Shown here: positions 1 to 4,623 of the stretch, piece after piece
How positions within the stretch are numbered: position 1 is the first letter of the stretch
How the letters are laid out: each line of letters begins with the position of its first letter
Assembly: GCA_900550065.1 (NCBI GenBank)
Contig: URQR01000135.1
Coordinates: 1-5,635, forward strand
Direction: 5' to 3'
DNA from: an uncultured Eubacteriales bacterium
GTDB lineage: Bacteria; Bacillota; Clostridia; UBA1381; UMGS1253
Length of the DNA: 5,635 bases
Notes under the pieces: generated by a model
What the model was told of the DNA's origin: nothing
The model's database searches: none
What the model saw: the letters and a program-made list of their open reading frames with translations, nothing else
Translations under genes and position numbers: made by a program

Positions 1-62
1 TTTGCTTCATAGAACAAGCAGCGGGTATATCTCCCCCGCTTCGCGAGGTCTATCGCCGTTAA
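1..62 (+). CDS. Possible C-terminal tail of an upstream gene (partial)
   Basis: Reading from base 3, an open frame runs from the left edge to TAA at 60-62 and encodes the tail CFIEQAAGISPPLREVYRR. Its composition looks protein-like, and two hairpins follow it, as expected after a gene end. A second frame (from base 2) is also open, to TGA at 65-67, but reads as a Ser-rich string that looks less like a real C-terminus. With only about 19 residues no family can be recognised. The whole call is an inference from frame openness and position. Confidence 0.3.
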   Translation, partial: CFIEQAAGISPPLREVYRR

Positions 63-66
63 CGTG

Positions 67-91
67 ACATTTGCTCCTGAGGAGCGAATGT
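67..91 (+). terminator. Hairpin downstream of the upstream gene, possible terminator
   Basis: An 11-bp stem with one G-T wobble (67-77 pairing with 81-91) encloses a 3-base TGA loop. It starts 4 bases after the putative TAA stop at 60-62. The following bases (TCTTAATAAAAT) are only weakly T-rich, so it may stabilise the 3' end of the transcript rather than terminate on its own. The stronger terminator-like hairpin lies just downstream. Confidence 0.45.
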
Positions 92-120
92 TCTTAATAA
101 AATCTTGTTATAAGAAGTTA

Positions 121-150
121 GCCGCCTGCTTGTCGGGCGGCTGTTTTATT
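121..150 (+). terminator. Rho-independent terminator of the upstream gene
   Basis: A GC-rich stem GCCGCCTG (121-128) pairs with CGGGCGGC (134-141), with one G-T wobble and a CTTGT loop. It is followed by the T-rich run TGTTTTATT. The last two T bases are the first two bases of the next gene's -35 box, so the terminator and the HAD promoter abut directly. Confidence 0.65.
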
Positions 151-177
151 GACAGGCGTATGGCAGTATGTTACAAT
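149..177 (+). promoter_or_regulatory. Sigma-A-type promoter of the HAD phosphatase gene
   Basis: A perfect -35 box TTGACA (149-154), a 17-bp spacer and TACAAT (172-177) form a near-consensus housekeeping promoter. The -10 box is preceded by TG at 169-170, giving an extended -10. Transcription should begin near 184, which leaves about 33 bases of leader before the GTG start at 217. The promoter lies inside the longest open version of the reading frame (from 64) and so rules out that upstream start. Confidence 0.85.
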
Positions 178-200
178 ACCTGTACATACAAAAACGGGAA

Positions 201-208
201 AGAGGGGG
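201..208 (+). promoter_or_regulatory. Ribosome binding site fixing the GTG start at 217
   Basis: AGAGGGGG ends 8 bases before GTG at 217. No in-frame ATG is available here, and the next in-frame GTG (223) would be 14 bases away, so this site selects 217. Confidence 0.75.
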
Positions 209-216
209 CGGTTTGT

Positions 217-798
217 GTGAACGTGTACGATTTTGATAAGACGATTTATGACGGAGACAGCACGGCACACTTCTATTTTTACTGTGTTCGCCGTTTCCCG
301 TCGGTGCTTTTCTGGCTGCCCTATCAGGGCTTCTCGTTTTTGCTTTATGTGCTGGGCGTATACAAAAAAACACAGTTTAAGGAGCGGTTCTATCGGTTTT
401 TCCGGCTGGTGAAGGATATTGAAACAGTCGTGGAGCAGTTTTGGAACGAAAAGCAGGGCGGAATAAAAGCGTGGTACCTTGCGGGCAGGAAAGAGGATGA
501 TGTGATTATATCGGCATCGCCGGAGTTTTTGTTGCGGCCTATTTGCAATCGGCTCGGCATCCGACACCTGATTGCTTCGCGCGTGGACGCACGCTCAGGG
601 GCGTATGACGGTCAAAATTGCTACGGGGAAGAGAAGGTGCTGCGCTTCCGGGCGGAATTCCCGGACGGTGTGATTGATAATTTTTACTCCGATTCGCTCT
701 CTGACGCGCCATTGGCACACCTTGCCACGGAGCAGGCGTATCTTGTGGCGGGCGAAACGCTGCTGGAATGGAATAAATATAAAGAAACACACAAATAG
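217..798 (+). CDS. HAD-superfamily subfamily IB phosphatase
   Basis: A 193-residue cytoplasmic hydrolase of the haloacid dehalogenase superfamily, expected to remove phosphate from a small molecule through a phospho-aspartate intermediate with Mg2+. All four motifs are visible: motif I DFDKT with the nucleophile Asp5 and acid/base Asp7; motif II IISASPE with Ser99; motif III Lys140; motif IV SDSLSD with Asp159 and Asp163. The spacing of the last pair matches the DxxxD of SerB-like enzymes. Residues 29-49 are hydrophobic and aromatic-rich; they lie between motifs I and II, where this subfamily carries its helical cap, so I read them as cap rather than membrane anchor, though membrane association is possible. 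The GTG start is set by a Shine-Dalgarno site and by the promoter at 149-177. The gene appears monocistronic, with its own promoter and terminator. The substrate is unknown; a phosphoserine-phosphatase-like role is only one option. Family assignment is secure, function is not. Confidence 0.88.
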   Translation: MNVYDFDKTIYDGDSTAHFYFYCVRRFPSVLFWLPYQGFSFLLYVLGVYKKTQFKERFYRFFRLVKDIETVVEQFWNEKQGGIKAWYLAGRKEDDVIISASPEFLLRPICNRLGIRHLIASRVDARSGAYDGQNCYGEEKVLRFRAEFPDGVIDNFYSDSLSDAPLAHLATEQAYLVAGETLLEWNKYKETHK

Positions 799-827
799 AA
801 TAAATTTCTCCGGATTGGGGCAATAGG

Positions 828-853
828 AAGACAGGGATGACCTGTCTTTTTTT
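828..853 (+). terminator. Rho-independent terminator after the HAD gene
   Basis: The stem AAGACAGG (828-835) pairs with CCTGTCTT (841-848) around a GATGA loop, followed by uninterrupted T to 853. It lies 29 bases after the stop codon at 796-798 and separates this unit from the acetyltransferase promoter. Confidence 0.88.
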
Positions 854-878
854 ATATGGTATTATTATATAAGTGTAC

Positions 879-912
879 AAAAAGTAAAAAATTAGTTGAA
901 AAAGTAAAAAAT
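879..912 (+). repeat. 14-bp direct repeat upstream of the first acetyltransferase gene
   Basis: AAAAAGTAAAAAAT occurs perfectly at 879-892 and 899-912. The copies are 20 bp apart, about two DNA helix turns. The second copy overlaps the predicted -35 box (896-901). It could be a tandem binding site for a regulator or simply A-rich upstream promoter DNA; low sequence complexity limits the claim. Confidence 0.5.
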
Positions 913-924
913 ATGTGATATTAT
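896..924 (+). promoter_or_regulatory. Sigma-A-type promoter of the GNAT/antiporter unit
   Basis: TTGAAA (896-901), a 17-bp spacer and TATTAT (919-924), with TG at 916-917 making an extended -10. Transcription should start near 931, giving about 45 bases of leader to the TTG start at 976. The upstream region is very A-rich, which may act as an UP element. Confidence 0.8.
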
Positions 925-963
925 ACAAAAATAGTGGAAAAAATGCCATTCATTTTGAATTTT

Positions 964-968
964 GGAGG
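964..968 (+). promoter_or_regulatory. Ribosome binding site fixing the TTG start at 976
   Basis: GGAGG with a 7-base spacer to TTG at 976-978. The longer in-frame GTG at 934 sits at about the predicted transcription start and has no such site, so 976 is preferred. Confidence 0.8.
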
Positions 969-975
969 CAATAAA

Positions 976-1449
976 TTGGATAAAATTCATATAGAAACGG
1001 CAAAACGAACCGATGCGGGCGTTATTTTAGCGTTGATTCGAGAACTGGCCGTATACGAAAATATGAGCCATTTTGTAGAAGCAACTGTGGAAATGATTGA
1101 AGAAAATGTGTTTGATAAAGGCGGCGCGCAGGTTCTATTAGCAAAGGAAGACGGCGAACCGGTTGGATTTGCTCTGTTTTTTGAGAACTTTTCAACGTTT
1201 AAAGGAAAGTGCGGCGTTTATCTTGAGGATTTGTATGTGAAGAAGGAAAAACGCGGCAAAGGCTACGGTAAGGCGTTGTTTTCTGCGGTTATGCGAGAGG
1301 CGAAGATACGCGGCGCGGGACGTATGGAGTGGGCGTGTCTCGACTGGAACAAGCCGTCGATTGACTTTTATTTATCCATGGGTGCGCAGCCGCTTACGGA
1401 TTGGACGCTGTACCGGTTGGACGAGACGGCGCTGGACGGCGCACAGTAA
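976..1449 (+). CDS. GNAT-family N-acetyltransferase, SSAT-like (spermidine/amine acetyltransferase type)
   Basis: A 157-residue cytoplasmic enzyme that should transfer acetyl from acetyl-CoA to an amine. The acetyl-CoA pyrophosphate-binding motif (Q/R)xxGx(G/A) is RGKGYG at residues 93-98, preceded by the characteristic strand VYLEDLYV (81-88). The C-terminal part carries the SSAT-like block: DWN (123-125), FY (131-132), the MGA turn (135-137) and DWTLYRL (142-148). Together these resemble the spermidine/spermine acetyltransferase branch of GNAT more than the RimI branch. Length fits the single-domain family. The TTG start follows GGAGG with good spacing. The antiporter gene lies 80 bp downstream on the same strand without a clear promoter between, so the two are probably co-transcribed. 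The true substrate (polyamine, lysine-like amine or other) cannot be decided from sequence. Confidence 0.87.
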   Translation: MDKIHIETAKRTDAGVILALIRELAVYENMSHFVEATVEMIEENVFDKGGAQVLLAKEDGEPVGFALFFENFSTFKGKCGVYLEDLYVKKEKRGKGYGKALFSAVMREAKIRGAGRMEWACLDWNKPSIDFYLSMGAQPLTDWTLYRLDETALDGAQ

Positions 1450-1460
1450 CGCTTGATATG

Positions 1461-1510
1461 GCCCGCCGGCAGGTTAGGGGGAGCCCGGCCGGGCTTTAGT
1501 ATTTTATTAA
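1461..1510 (+). terminator. GC-rich palindromic hairpin between GNAT and antiporter genes; weak terminator or attenuator
   Basis: AGCCCGGCCGGGCT (1482-1495) is a perfect 14-base palindrome that can fold into a 5-bp stem with a GGCC loop. It is followed by the interrupted T-rich tract TTAGTATTTTATT. An alternative pairing is possible: GCCCG at 1461-1465 can pair with CGGGC at 1490-1494, which would break the hairpin. Partial termination or attenuation before the antiporter gene is therefore plausible, but the T tract is poor and this is an inference. Confidence 0.4.
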
Positions 1511-1516
1511 ATTATG

Positions 1517-1522
1517 AGGAGG
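1517..1522 (+). promoter_or_regulatory. Consensus ribosome binding site of the antiporter gene
   Basis: AGGAGG with a 7-base spacer to ATG at 1530. This is the strongest Shine-Dalgarno site in the window and suggests efficient translation. Confidence 0.85.
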
Positions 1523-1529
1523 AAACAGG

Positions 1530-3041
1530 ATGCAGGAGGTTTGGTTACAACAGACAATTTGGACCATTTTGCCGCCGCTTATCGCGATTGCGCTGGCACT
1601 TTGGACCAAAGAGGTCTACTTTTCGCTGTTGGTGGGGATTTTTTCGGGGGCGCTGATGTTTGCGAACTTTAATCCGCTCGGCGCGCTGGAAACGACGTTT
1701 ACCATCATGGGGGAAAAGGTCGGGGGAAACATTAACATTATTATATTCCTCGTTTTATTGGGCATGTTAGTAGCGCTGATGAACAAATCGGGCGCGACGC
1801 GGGCCTATGGGCGATGGGCTGTGCGGTCTATCAAATCGCAGCGCGGCGCGCTTGCGGCGACGTCTGCGCTCGGCGTGCTGATTTTTGTGGATGACTACTT
1901 TAACTGTCTGACGGTCGGGACTGTTATGCGCCCGGTTACGGACGCGCACAAGGTGTCGCGTGCAAAGCTTGCGTATATTATTGATGCAACAGCCGCGCCG
2001 ATTTGTATTATTGCACCGATTTCGAGCTGGGCCGCGGCGGTCGGCTCGTCGCTTCCTGAGGGGAGCAGCATTGACGGCTTCTCACTCTTTTTACAGACGA
2101 TTCCGTTTAACTTATATGCGCTTTTGACGCTTGCGATGATTGTATTTATGATTTGCACAAACTTTGACTTCGGCGCAATGAAAAAAAGCCTGAAGTTAGA
2201 GCAGGACGGTGGCATCAAGGCAGGCGAGAGCAAAGATGAGCTCGTTGTGGAAAACGAAAAAGGGCGCATTTATGACCTGATTGTGCCGATTGTCGTTTTG
2301 ATTGTTTTATGCATTCTGGCGATGCTGTACACGGGCGGCATTTTGGAGGGCGCGGGCCTGATTGATGCGTTTGCAAACTGTGACTCGGCGCTTTCACTGG
2401 CAATCGGCTCGTTCTGTACGATTATTGTGACCTTCCTGCTCTACATTCCGCGTAAGGTCATCACTTTTACGGAGTTTGCGCAGAGTCTGGTGGATGGTTT
2501 TAAGGCAATGGTTCCGGCGATTTTGATTCTGACGTTTGCGTGGACGCTGAGCGGCGTTTGCAGCGAGGATTACTTAAATCTTGGCGGCTATGTAAAAGAA
2601 ATAGTCAGCGCGAGCAATATGTCGCTGTCGTTCCTGCCCGCAATCTTCTTCTTGGTTGCACTCGGACTCGCATTTGCGACGGGTACGTCGTGGGGCACGT
2701 TTGCGATTTTGATCCCGATTGCGATGGCGGTGTTCGGCGGCGAAGCAAGCAATCTGATGGTTGTAACAGTATCCGCGATTTTGGCGGGTGCTGTCTGCGG
2801 CGACCACGTTTCGCCAATTTCCGATACGACGATTTTGTCGTCAACAGGTGCGCAGTGTAACCATATTGAACACGTTTCGACGCAGATGCCGTATGCATTG
2901 TTAGTTGCGGGCTGCGCCTTGGTGGGCTACATTGTTTCCGGCTTTGCGGACAACGGCTGGCTGGGGCTGCTAATTGGCGCGGTGTTGCTGTTTGCGTCGC
3001 TTTTGTCGATTTGGGCGCTATCGAAGAAACGGGCGGCATAA
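1530..3041 (+). CDS. NhaC-family Na+/H+ antiporter
   Basis: A 503-residue polytopic inner-membrane transporter of the NhaC family, expected to exchange Na+ (or a related cation/organic-anion couple) for protons in pH and sodium homeostasis. Hydrophobic segments recur at about 11-25, 29-46, 69-84, 108-120, 155-171, 189-209, 249-267, 287-305, 326-342, 367-383, 389-402, 408-423, 455-471 and 476-497, with a charged cytoplasmic-type loop at about 216-247. Conserved polar signatures lie within the membrane regions: FVDDYFN with Asp121-Asp122, IIDATAAPI with Asp152, TGTSWGT at 384-390, and the diagnostic GDHVSPISDTT (424-434), followed by EHVSTQMPYA (447-456). The inner repeat-like halves and length fit full-length family members, with no truncation. 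ATG follows a consensus AGGAGG. Related proteins include malate/lactate-coupled antiporters, so the exact substrate pair is not certain. It is likely expressed from the upstream GNAT promoter and ends at the terminator at 3061-3096. Confidence 0.93.
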   Translation: MQEVWLQQTIWTILPPLIAIALALWTKEVYFSLLVGIFSGALMFANFNPLGALETTFTIMGEKVGGNINIIIFLVLLGMLVALMNKSGATRAYGRWAVRSIKSQRGALAATSALGVLIFVDDYFNCLTVGTVMRPVTDAHKVSRAKLAYIIDATAAPICIIAPISSWAAAVGSSLPEGSSIDGFSLFLQTIPFNLYALLTLAMIVFMICTNFDFGAMKKSLKLEQDGGIKAGESKDELVVENEKGRIYDLIVPIVVLIVLCILAMLYTGGILEGAGLIDAFANCDSALSLAIGSFCTIIVTFLLYIPRKVITFTEFAQSLVDGFKAMVPAILILTFAWTLSGVCSEDYLNLGGYVKEIVSASNMSLSFLPAIFFLVALGLAFATGTSWGTFAILIPIAMAVFGGEASNLMVVTVSAILAGAVCGDHVSPISDTTILSSTGAQCNHIEHVSTQMPYALLVAGCALVGYIVSGFADNGWLGLLIGAVLLFASLLSIWALSKKRAA

Positions 3042-3060
3042 CCAATCACAAAAAATTGCA

Positions 3061-3096
3061 AAAAGGCGGAACCGAATAACCGGCTCCGCCTTTTTT
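3061..3096 (+). terminator. Strong rho-independent terminator after the antiporter gene
   Basis: The stem AAAAGGCGGA (3061-3070) pairs perfectly with TCCGCCTTTT (3085-3094). An inner CCG/CGG helix (3072-3074 with 3081-3083) closes the AATAAC loop. TTTTTT runs 3091-3096. It lies only 26 bases before the next gene's start codon. Confidence 0.93.
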
Positions 3097-3110
3097 GTAT
3101 AACAATACTG

Positions 3111-3116
3111 AGGTGA
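3111..3116 (+). promoter_or_regulatory. Ribosome binding site fixing the TTG start at 3123
   Basis: AGGTGA with a 6-base spacer to TTG at 3123-3125. The GTG inside it (3113) is out of frame. No convincing separate promoter is visible between the terminator and this site; TATAAC at 3098-3103 has no partner -35 box. Confidence 0.75.
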
Positions 3117-3122
3117 ATAGAG

Positions 3123-3584
3123 TTGACGATTATATTGGAAAAGGCTTCTTTGCACGATTATAAGGAAATTTATGCGTTACAGATCCAGTCCTTTCGGGCA
3201 CTGCTCGACCGCTATCAGGATTATGATTATAGCCCGGGCGCGGAAAAAATAGAGCGGACGATACAAAGGCTTGAGGAACCAGAGACAGATTATTACTTTA
3301 TATCTCTTAACGGAAAGCATATTGGCGCATTGCAGATATGTAACTACGGAAAACTTAGTAAATTAAAGCAAATTTTTATTATCCCTACGTATCAGGGGTA
3401 TGGCTATGCGCAGCAGGCCATATCCGCTGTGGAAAGACTATACCCAAACGCGGAGCATTGGGAGCTTGATACCATTTTACAGGAAGAAAAGCTTTGCTAC
3501 TTGTATGAAAAAATGGGATATCAGAGAACAGGGAAAACGCATAGAATCAAGGATGGCATGGATCTTGTATTCTATAGAAAATAG
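3123..3584 (+). CDS. GNAT-family N-acetyltransferase (second, distinct)
   Basis: A 153-residue cytoplasmic acetyltransferase unrelated in detail to the first GNAT. The acetyl-CoA-binding signature is QGYGYA at residues 91-96, fitting (Q/R)xxGx(G/A), after the strand LKQIFIIPTY (81-90). The N-terminal fold begins with IILEKASLHDYKEIYALQ, typical of GNAT beta1-alpha1, and LYEKMGYQRTGK (127-138) is the usual C-terminal FY-x-x-x-G-F-like element. Length is normal for a single domain. The TTG start is supported by AGGTGA. The gene follows the antiporter's terminator by only 26 bases, so its promoter is unclear: it may depend on read-through or on a weak promoter overlapping the terminator. Its stop lies 2 bp from the stop of the convergent lipoprotein gene, with no terminator between. 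Substrate unknown. Confidence 0.85.
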   Translation: MTIILEKASLHDYKEIYALQIQSFRALLDRYQDYDYSPGAEKIERTIQRLEEPETDYYFISLNGKHIGALQICNYGKLSKLKQIFIIPTYQGYGYAQQAISAVERLYPNAEHWELDTILQEEKLCYLYEKMGYQRTGKTHRIKDGMDLVFYRK

Positions 3585-3586
3585 CC

Positions 3587-4456
3587 TTACCGCTGTGTCT
3601 GCACCTGCAGTGCCGTTCCGTCCGTTGACACAGTAACCGTACCGCTTTCGTCCGTGCGGTATACGGTAATACCAAGCCGATCAAGGGTTTGCAGCGTTTC
3701 GGCATGCGGATGGCCGTAGGAATTGCCCTCTCCGCAGGAAATAACCGCTATAGAGGGGGAAACAGCTTCTAAAAACGCCTTTGAGGAAGAGGTGGATGAG
3801 CCGTGGTGTCCGAGCTTAATTACGTTGGCGGACAGAGCGCCCTCTGATGCCTGCTTGATAATTTGCCGCTCCGATTCCTGTTCTGCGTCGCCCATAAAAA
3901 GGAATGAAACGTCTTGATAAGTAAGCCTTAAAACGGCGGAATAGTTGTTTAAATCCTTATATTTATCTGCACACGGCGCAAGAAATTCCGCCCTAACGCC
4001 CGCCTCGTTAAGTAGGATTACGCCCGCCTTTGCGGTATTGATTTTAAGCCCCTTTTCTTTTACTGCAAGCAGCAGATTTTCAAACGTCTTTGTATCATGC
4101 TCTACCTTCGGCAGATAGACCGCGCCGACATCAAACGCGTCGATCACCTTCGCCATGCCGCCGATATGGTCGGCGTGCGGGTGTGTTCCAATAATATAGT
4201 CAAGTCTGCCGACGCCCAGCGACTGGATAGAGCGGATAAGTGCGTCTGCGGTTTTGGCTTCTCCGGCGTCAATTAGGATTGTTTTTCCGTCCGGCAATGT
4301 AATCAGCTCGCTGTCGCCCTGACCAACGTCGATAAATGAGACCTGAAGCGTGTTGTCTGGTGTAAAAGAGGGCTGCGGCATCGTCGCCGGGACGGAGCAG
4401 GCGCATAGCGTAAACAGCAGGAGCGTTGTAACGAGGAGGACAAAATTGCGTTTCAT
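3587..4456 (-). CDS. Exported lipoprotein with ComEC/Rec2-type metallo-beta-lactamase domain
   Basis: A 289-residue protein predicted to be anchored outside the membrane. Residues 1-19 form a lipoprotein signal peptide (MKRN, then a Leu/Thr-rich core), with the lipobox LCAC placing the lipidated Cys at residue 20. A Pro/Thr-rich linker follows. The mature part is one metallo-beta-lactamase fold of the ComEC C-terminal type: FIDVGQGDS (41-49), the metal-binding THPHADHIGG (His92, His94, Asp96, His97), NNYSAVLRL (170-178), FMGDAE with Asp190, LGHHGSS with His217-His218, and NSYGHPHAETL (245-255). All expected metal ligands are present. The channel domain of ComEC is absent. In ComEC this domain is thought to act as a nuclease during DNA uptake; whether the stand-alone form cuts DNA, RNA or another phosphoester is not known. 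The ATG at 4456 follows TCACC (GGTGA on the minus strand) with a 5-base spacer. The longer in-frame start at 4513 lies in the -35 box and is rejected. Confidence 0.88.
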   Translation of the reverse strand: MKRNFVLLVTTLLLFTLCACSVPATMPQPSFTPDNTLQVSFIDVGQGDSELITLPDGKTILIDAGEAKTADALIRSIQSLGVGRLDYIIGTHPHADHIGGMAKVIDAFDVGAVYLPKVEHDTKTFENLLLAVKEKGLKINTAKAGVILLNEAGVRAEFLAPCADKYKDLNNYSAVLRLTYQDVSFLFMGDAEQESERQIIKQASEGALSANVIKLGHHGSSTSSSKAFLEAVSPSIAVISCGEGNSYGHPHAETLQTLDRLGITVYRTDESGTVTVSTDGTALQVQTQR

Positions 4457-4461
4457 ATCTA

Positions 4462-4466
4462 TCACC
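4462..4466 (-). promoter_or_regulatory. Ribosome binding site of the MBL lipoprotein gene
   Basis: Read on the minus strand it is GGTGA, with a 5-base spacer to ATG at 4456-4454. It is weaker than the other sites in the window, but it places the start exactly at the signal peptide's first Met. Confidence 0.6.
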
Positions 4467-4483
4467 AGCTTTTCGTTTTTTAT

Positions 4484-4513
4484 AGTATAGCACGACGTGA
4501 AAGAATGTGTCAA
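4484..4513 (-). promoter_or_regulatory. Sigma-A-type promoter of the MBL lipoprotein gene
   Basis: On the minus strand, a perfect TTGACA (4513-4508), an 18-bp spacer and TATACT (4489-4484), with TGC immediately before it making an extended -10. Transcription should start near 4477, leaving a short leader of about 20 bases before ATG at 4456. Confidence 0.85.
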
Positions 4514-4518
4514 ACAGA

Positions 4519-4547
4519 TTGCAGCAGCAGAAAAATTGTGCTAAAAT
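4519..4547 (+). promoter_or_regulatory. Candidate extended -10 promoter of the radical SAM gene
   Basis: TGCTAAAAT (4539-4547) is an extended -10 element with a 17-bp spacing to a poor -35 box, TTGCAG (4519-4524). The -10 lies inside the left arm of the inverted repeat at 4536-4586. Transcription would begin near 4554, giving a leader of about 70 bases. A weaker alternative is TTTACT (4560-4565), a 16-bp spacer and TACAAC (4582-4587). Confidence 0.55.
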
Positions 4548-4586
4548 AGACGCAAAAGCTTTACTTTTGCGTCTATTTTAGTACAA
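4536..4586. repeat. Near-perfect 23-bp inverted repeat between divergent genes
   Basis: The left arm (4536-4558) and right arm (4564-4586) are reverse complements over 23 bp, with a single G/T discrepancy at 4540/4582 and a 5-base loop CTTTA. The inner 18 bp, CTAAAATAGACGCAAAAG, are perfect. Beyond one mismatched and one unpaired position, further A/T pairing (4531-4533 with 4589-4591) leaves short A/T runs on both outer sides. It could be a DNA operator, a cruciform-forming site, a bidirectional terminator-like element or a miniature element. The stem is A/T-rich (6 of the inner 18 pairs are GC), which is unlike a typical strong terminator. Confidence 0.85.
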
Positions 4587-4610
4587 CGTTTTTGTGATAA
4601 ACAAACACAA

Positions 4611-4617
4611 AGAGGTG
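4611..4617 (+). promoter_or_regulatory. Ribosome binding site fixing the ATG start at 4624
   Basis: AGAGGTG is followed by six T bases and then ATG at 4624. The in-frame GTG at 4594 has no comparable site and would place this sequence inside the gene. Confidence 0.8.
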
Positions 4618-4623
4618 TTTTTT

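Noticed and set aside
29..49. Possible transmembrane helix (protein residues 29-49 of the HAD protein, bases about 301-363)
   Set aside because: Hydrophobic, but located where the subfamily IB cap domain begins and containing scattered polar and aromatic residues. One isolated helix between motifs I and II is not enough to call a membrane protein.
118..949. Minus-strand open frames across the HAD gene (up to 149 residues)
   Set aside because: They lie opposite a gene with a complete set of catalytic motifs, lack Shine-Dalgarno sites and have Arg/Pro/His-rich composition typical of shadow frames.
1534..1539. Second AGGAGG just inside the antiporter gene
   Set aside because: No in-frame start codon follows at a useful distance. 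It is simply codons 2-4 (CAG GAG GTT), so it does not suggest a second start.
1453..1656. Plus-strand 67-residue frame overlapping the antiporter start
   Set aside because: It spans the intergenic hairpin and reads the antiporter's 5' end in another frame; no Shine-Dalgarno site and no recognisable sequence.
1767..3045. Minus-strand and alternate-frame open frames inside the antiporter gene (up to 146 residues)
   Set aside because: Shadows of a strongly supported membrane protein. Their Arg/Ser/Pro/Cys-rich composition mirrors the reverse of membrane-segment codons.
3636..3667. Imperfect inverted repeat near the convergent gene ends
   Set aside because: The stem is bulged, lies inside the lipoprotein coding sequence and lacks a T tract on either strand, so it is not called a terminator.
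4536..4586. Interpreting the inverted repeat simply as the terminator of a plus-strand gene
   Set aside because: There is no plus-strand gene upstream: the preceding gene is divergent. The stem is also A/T-rich with only short T runs outside it.
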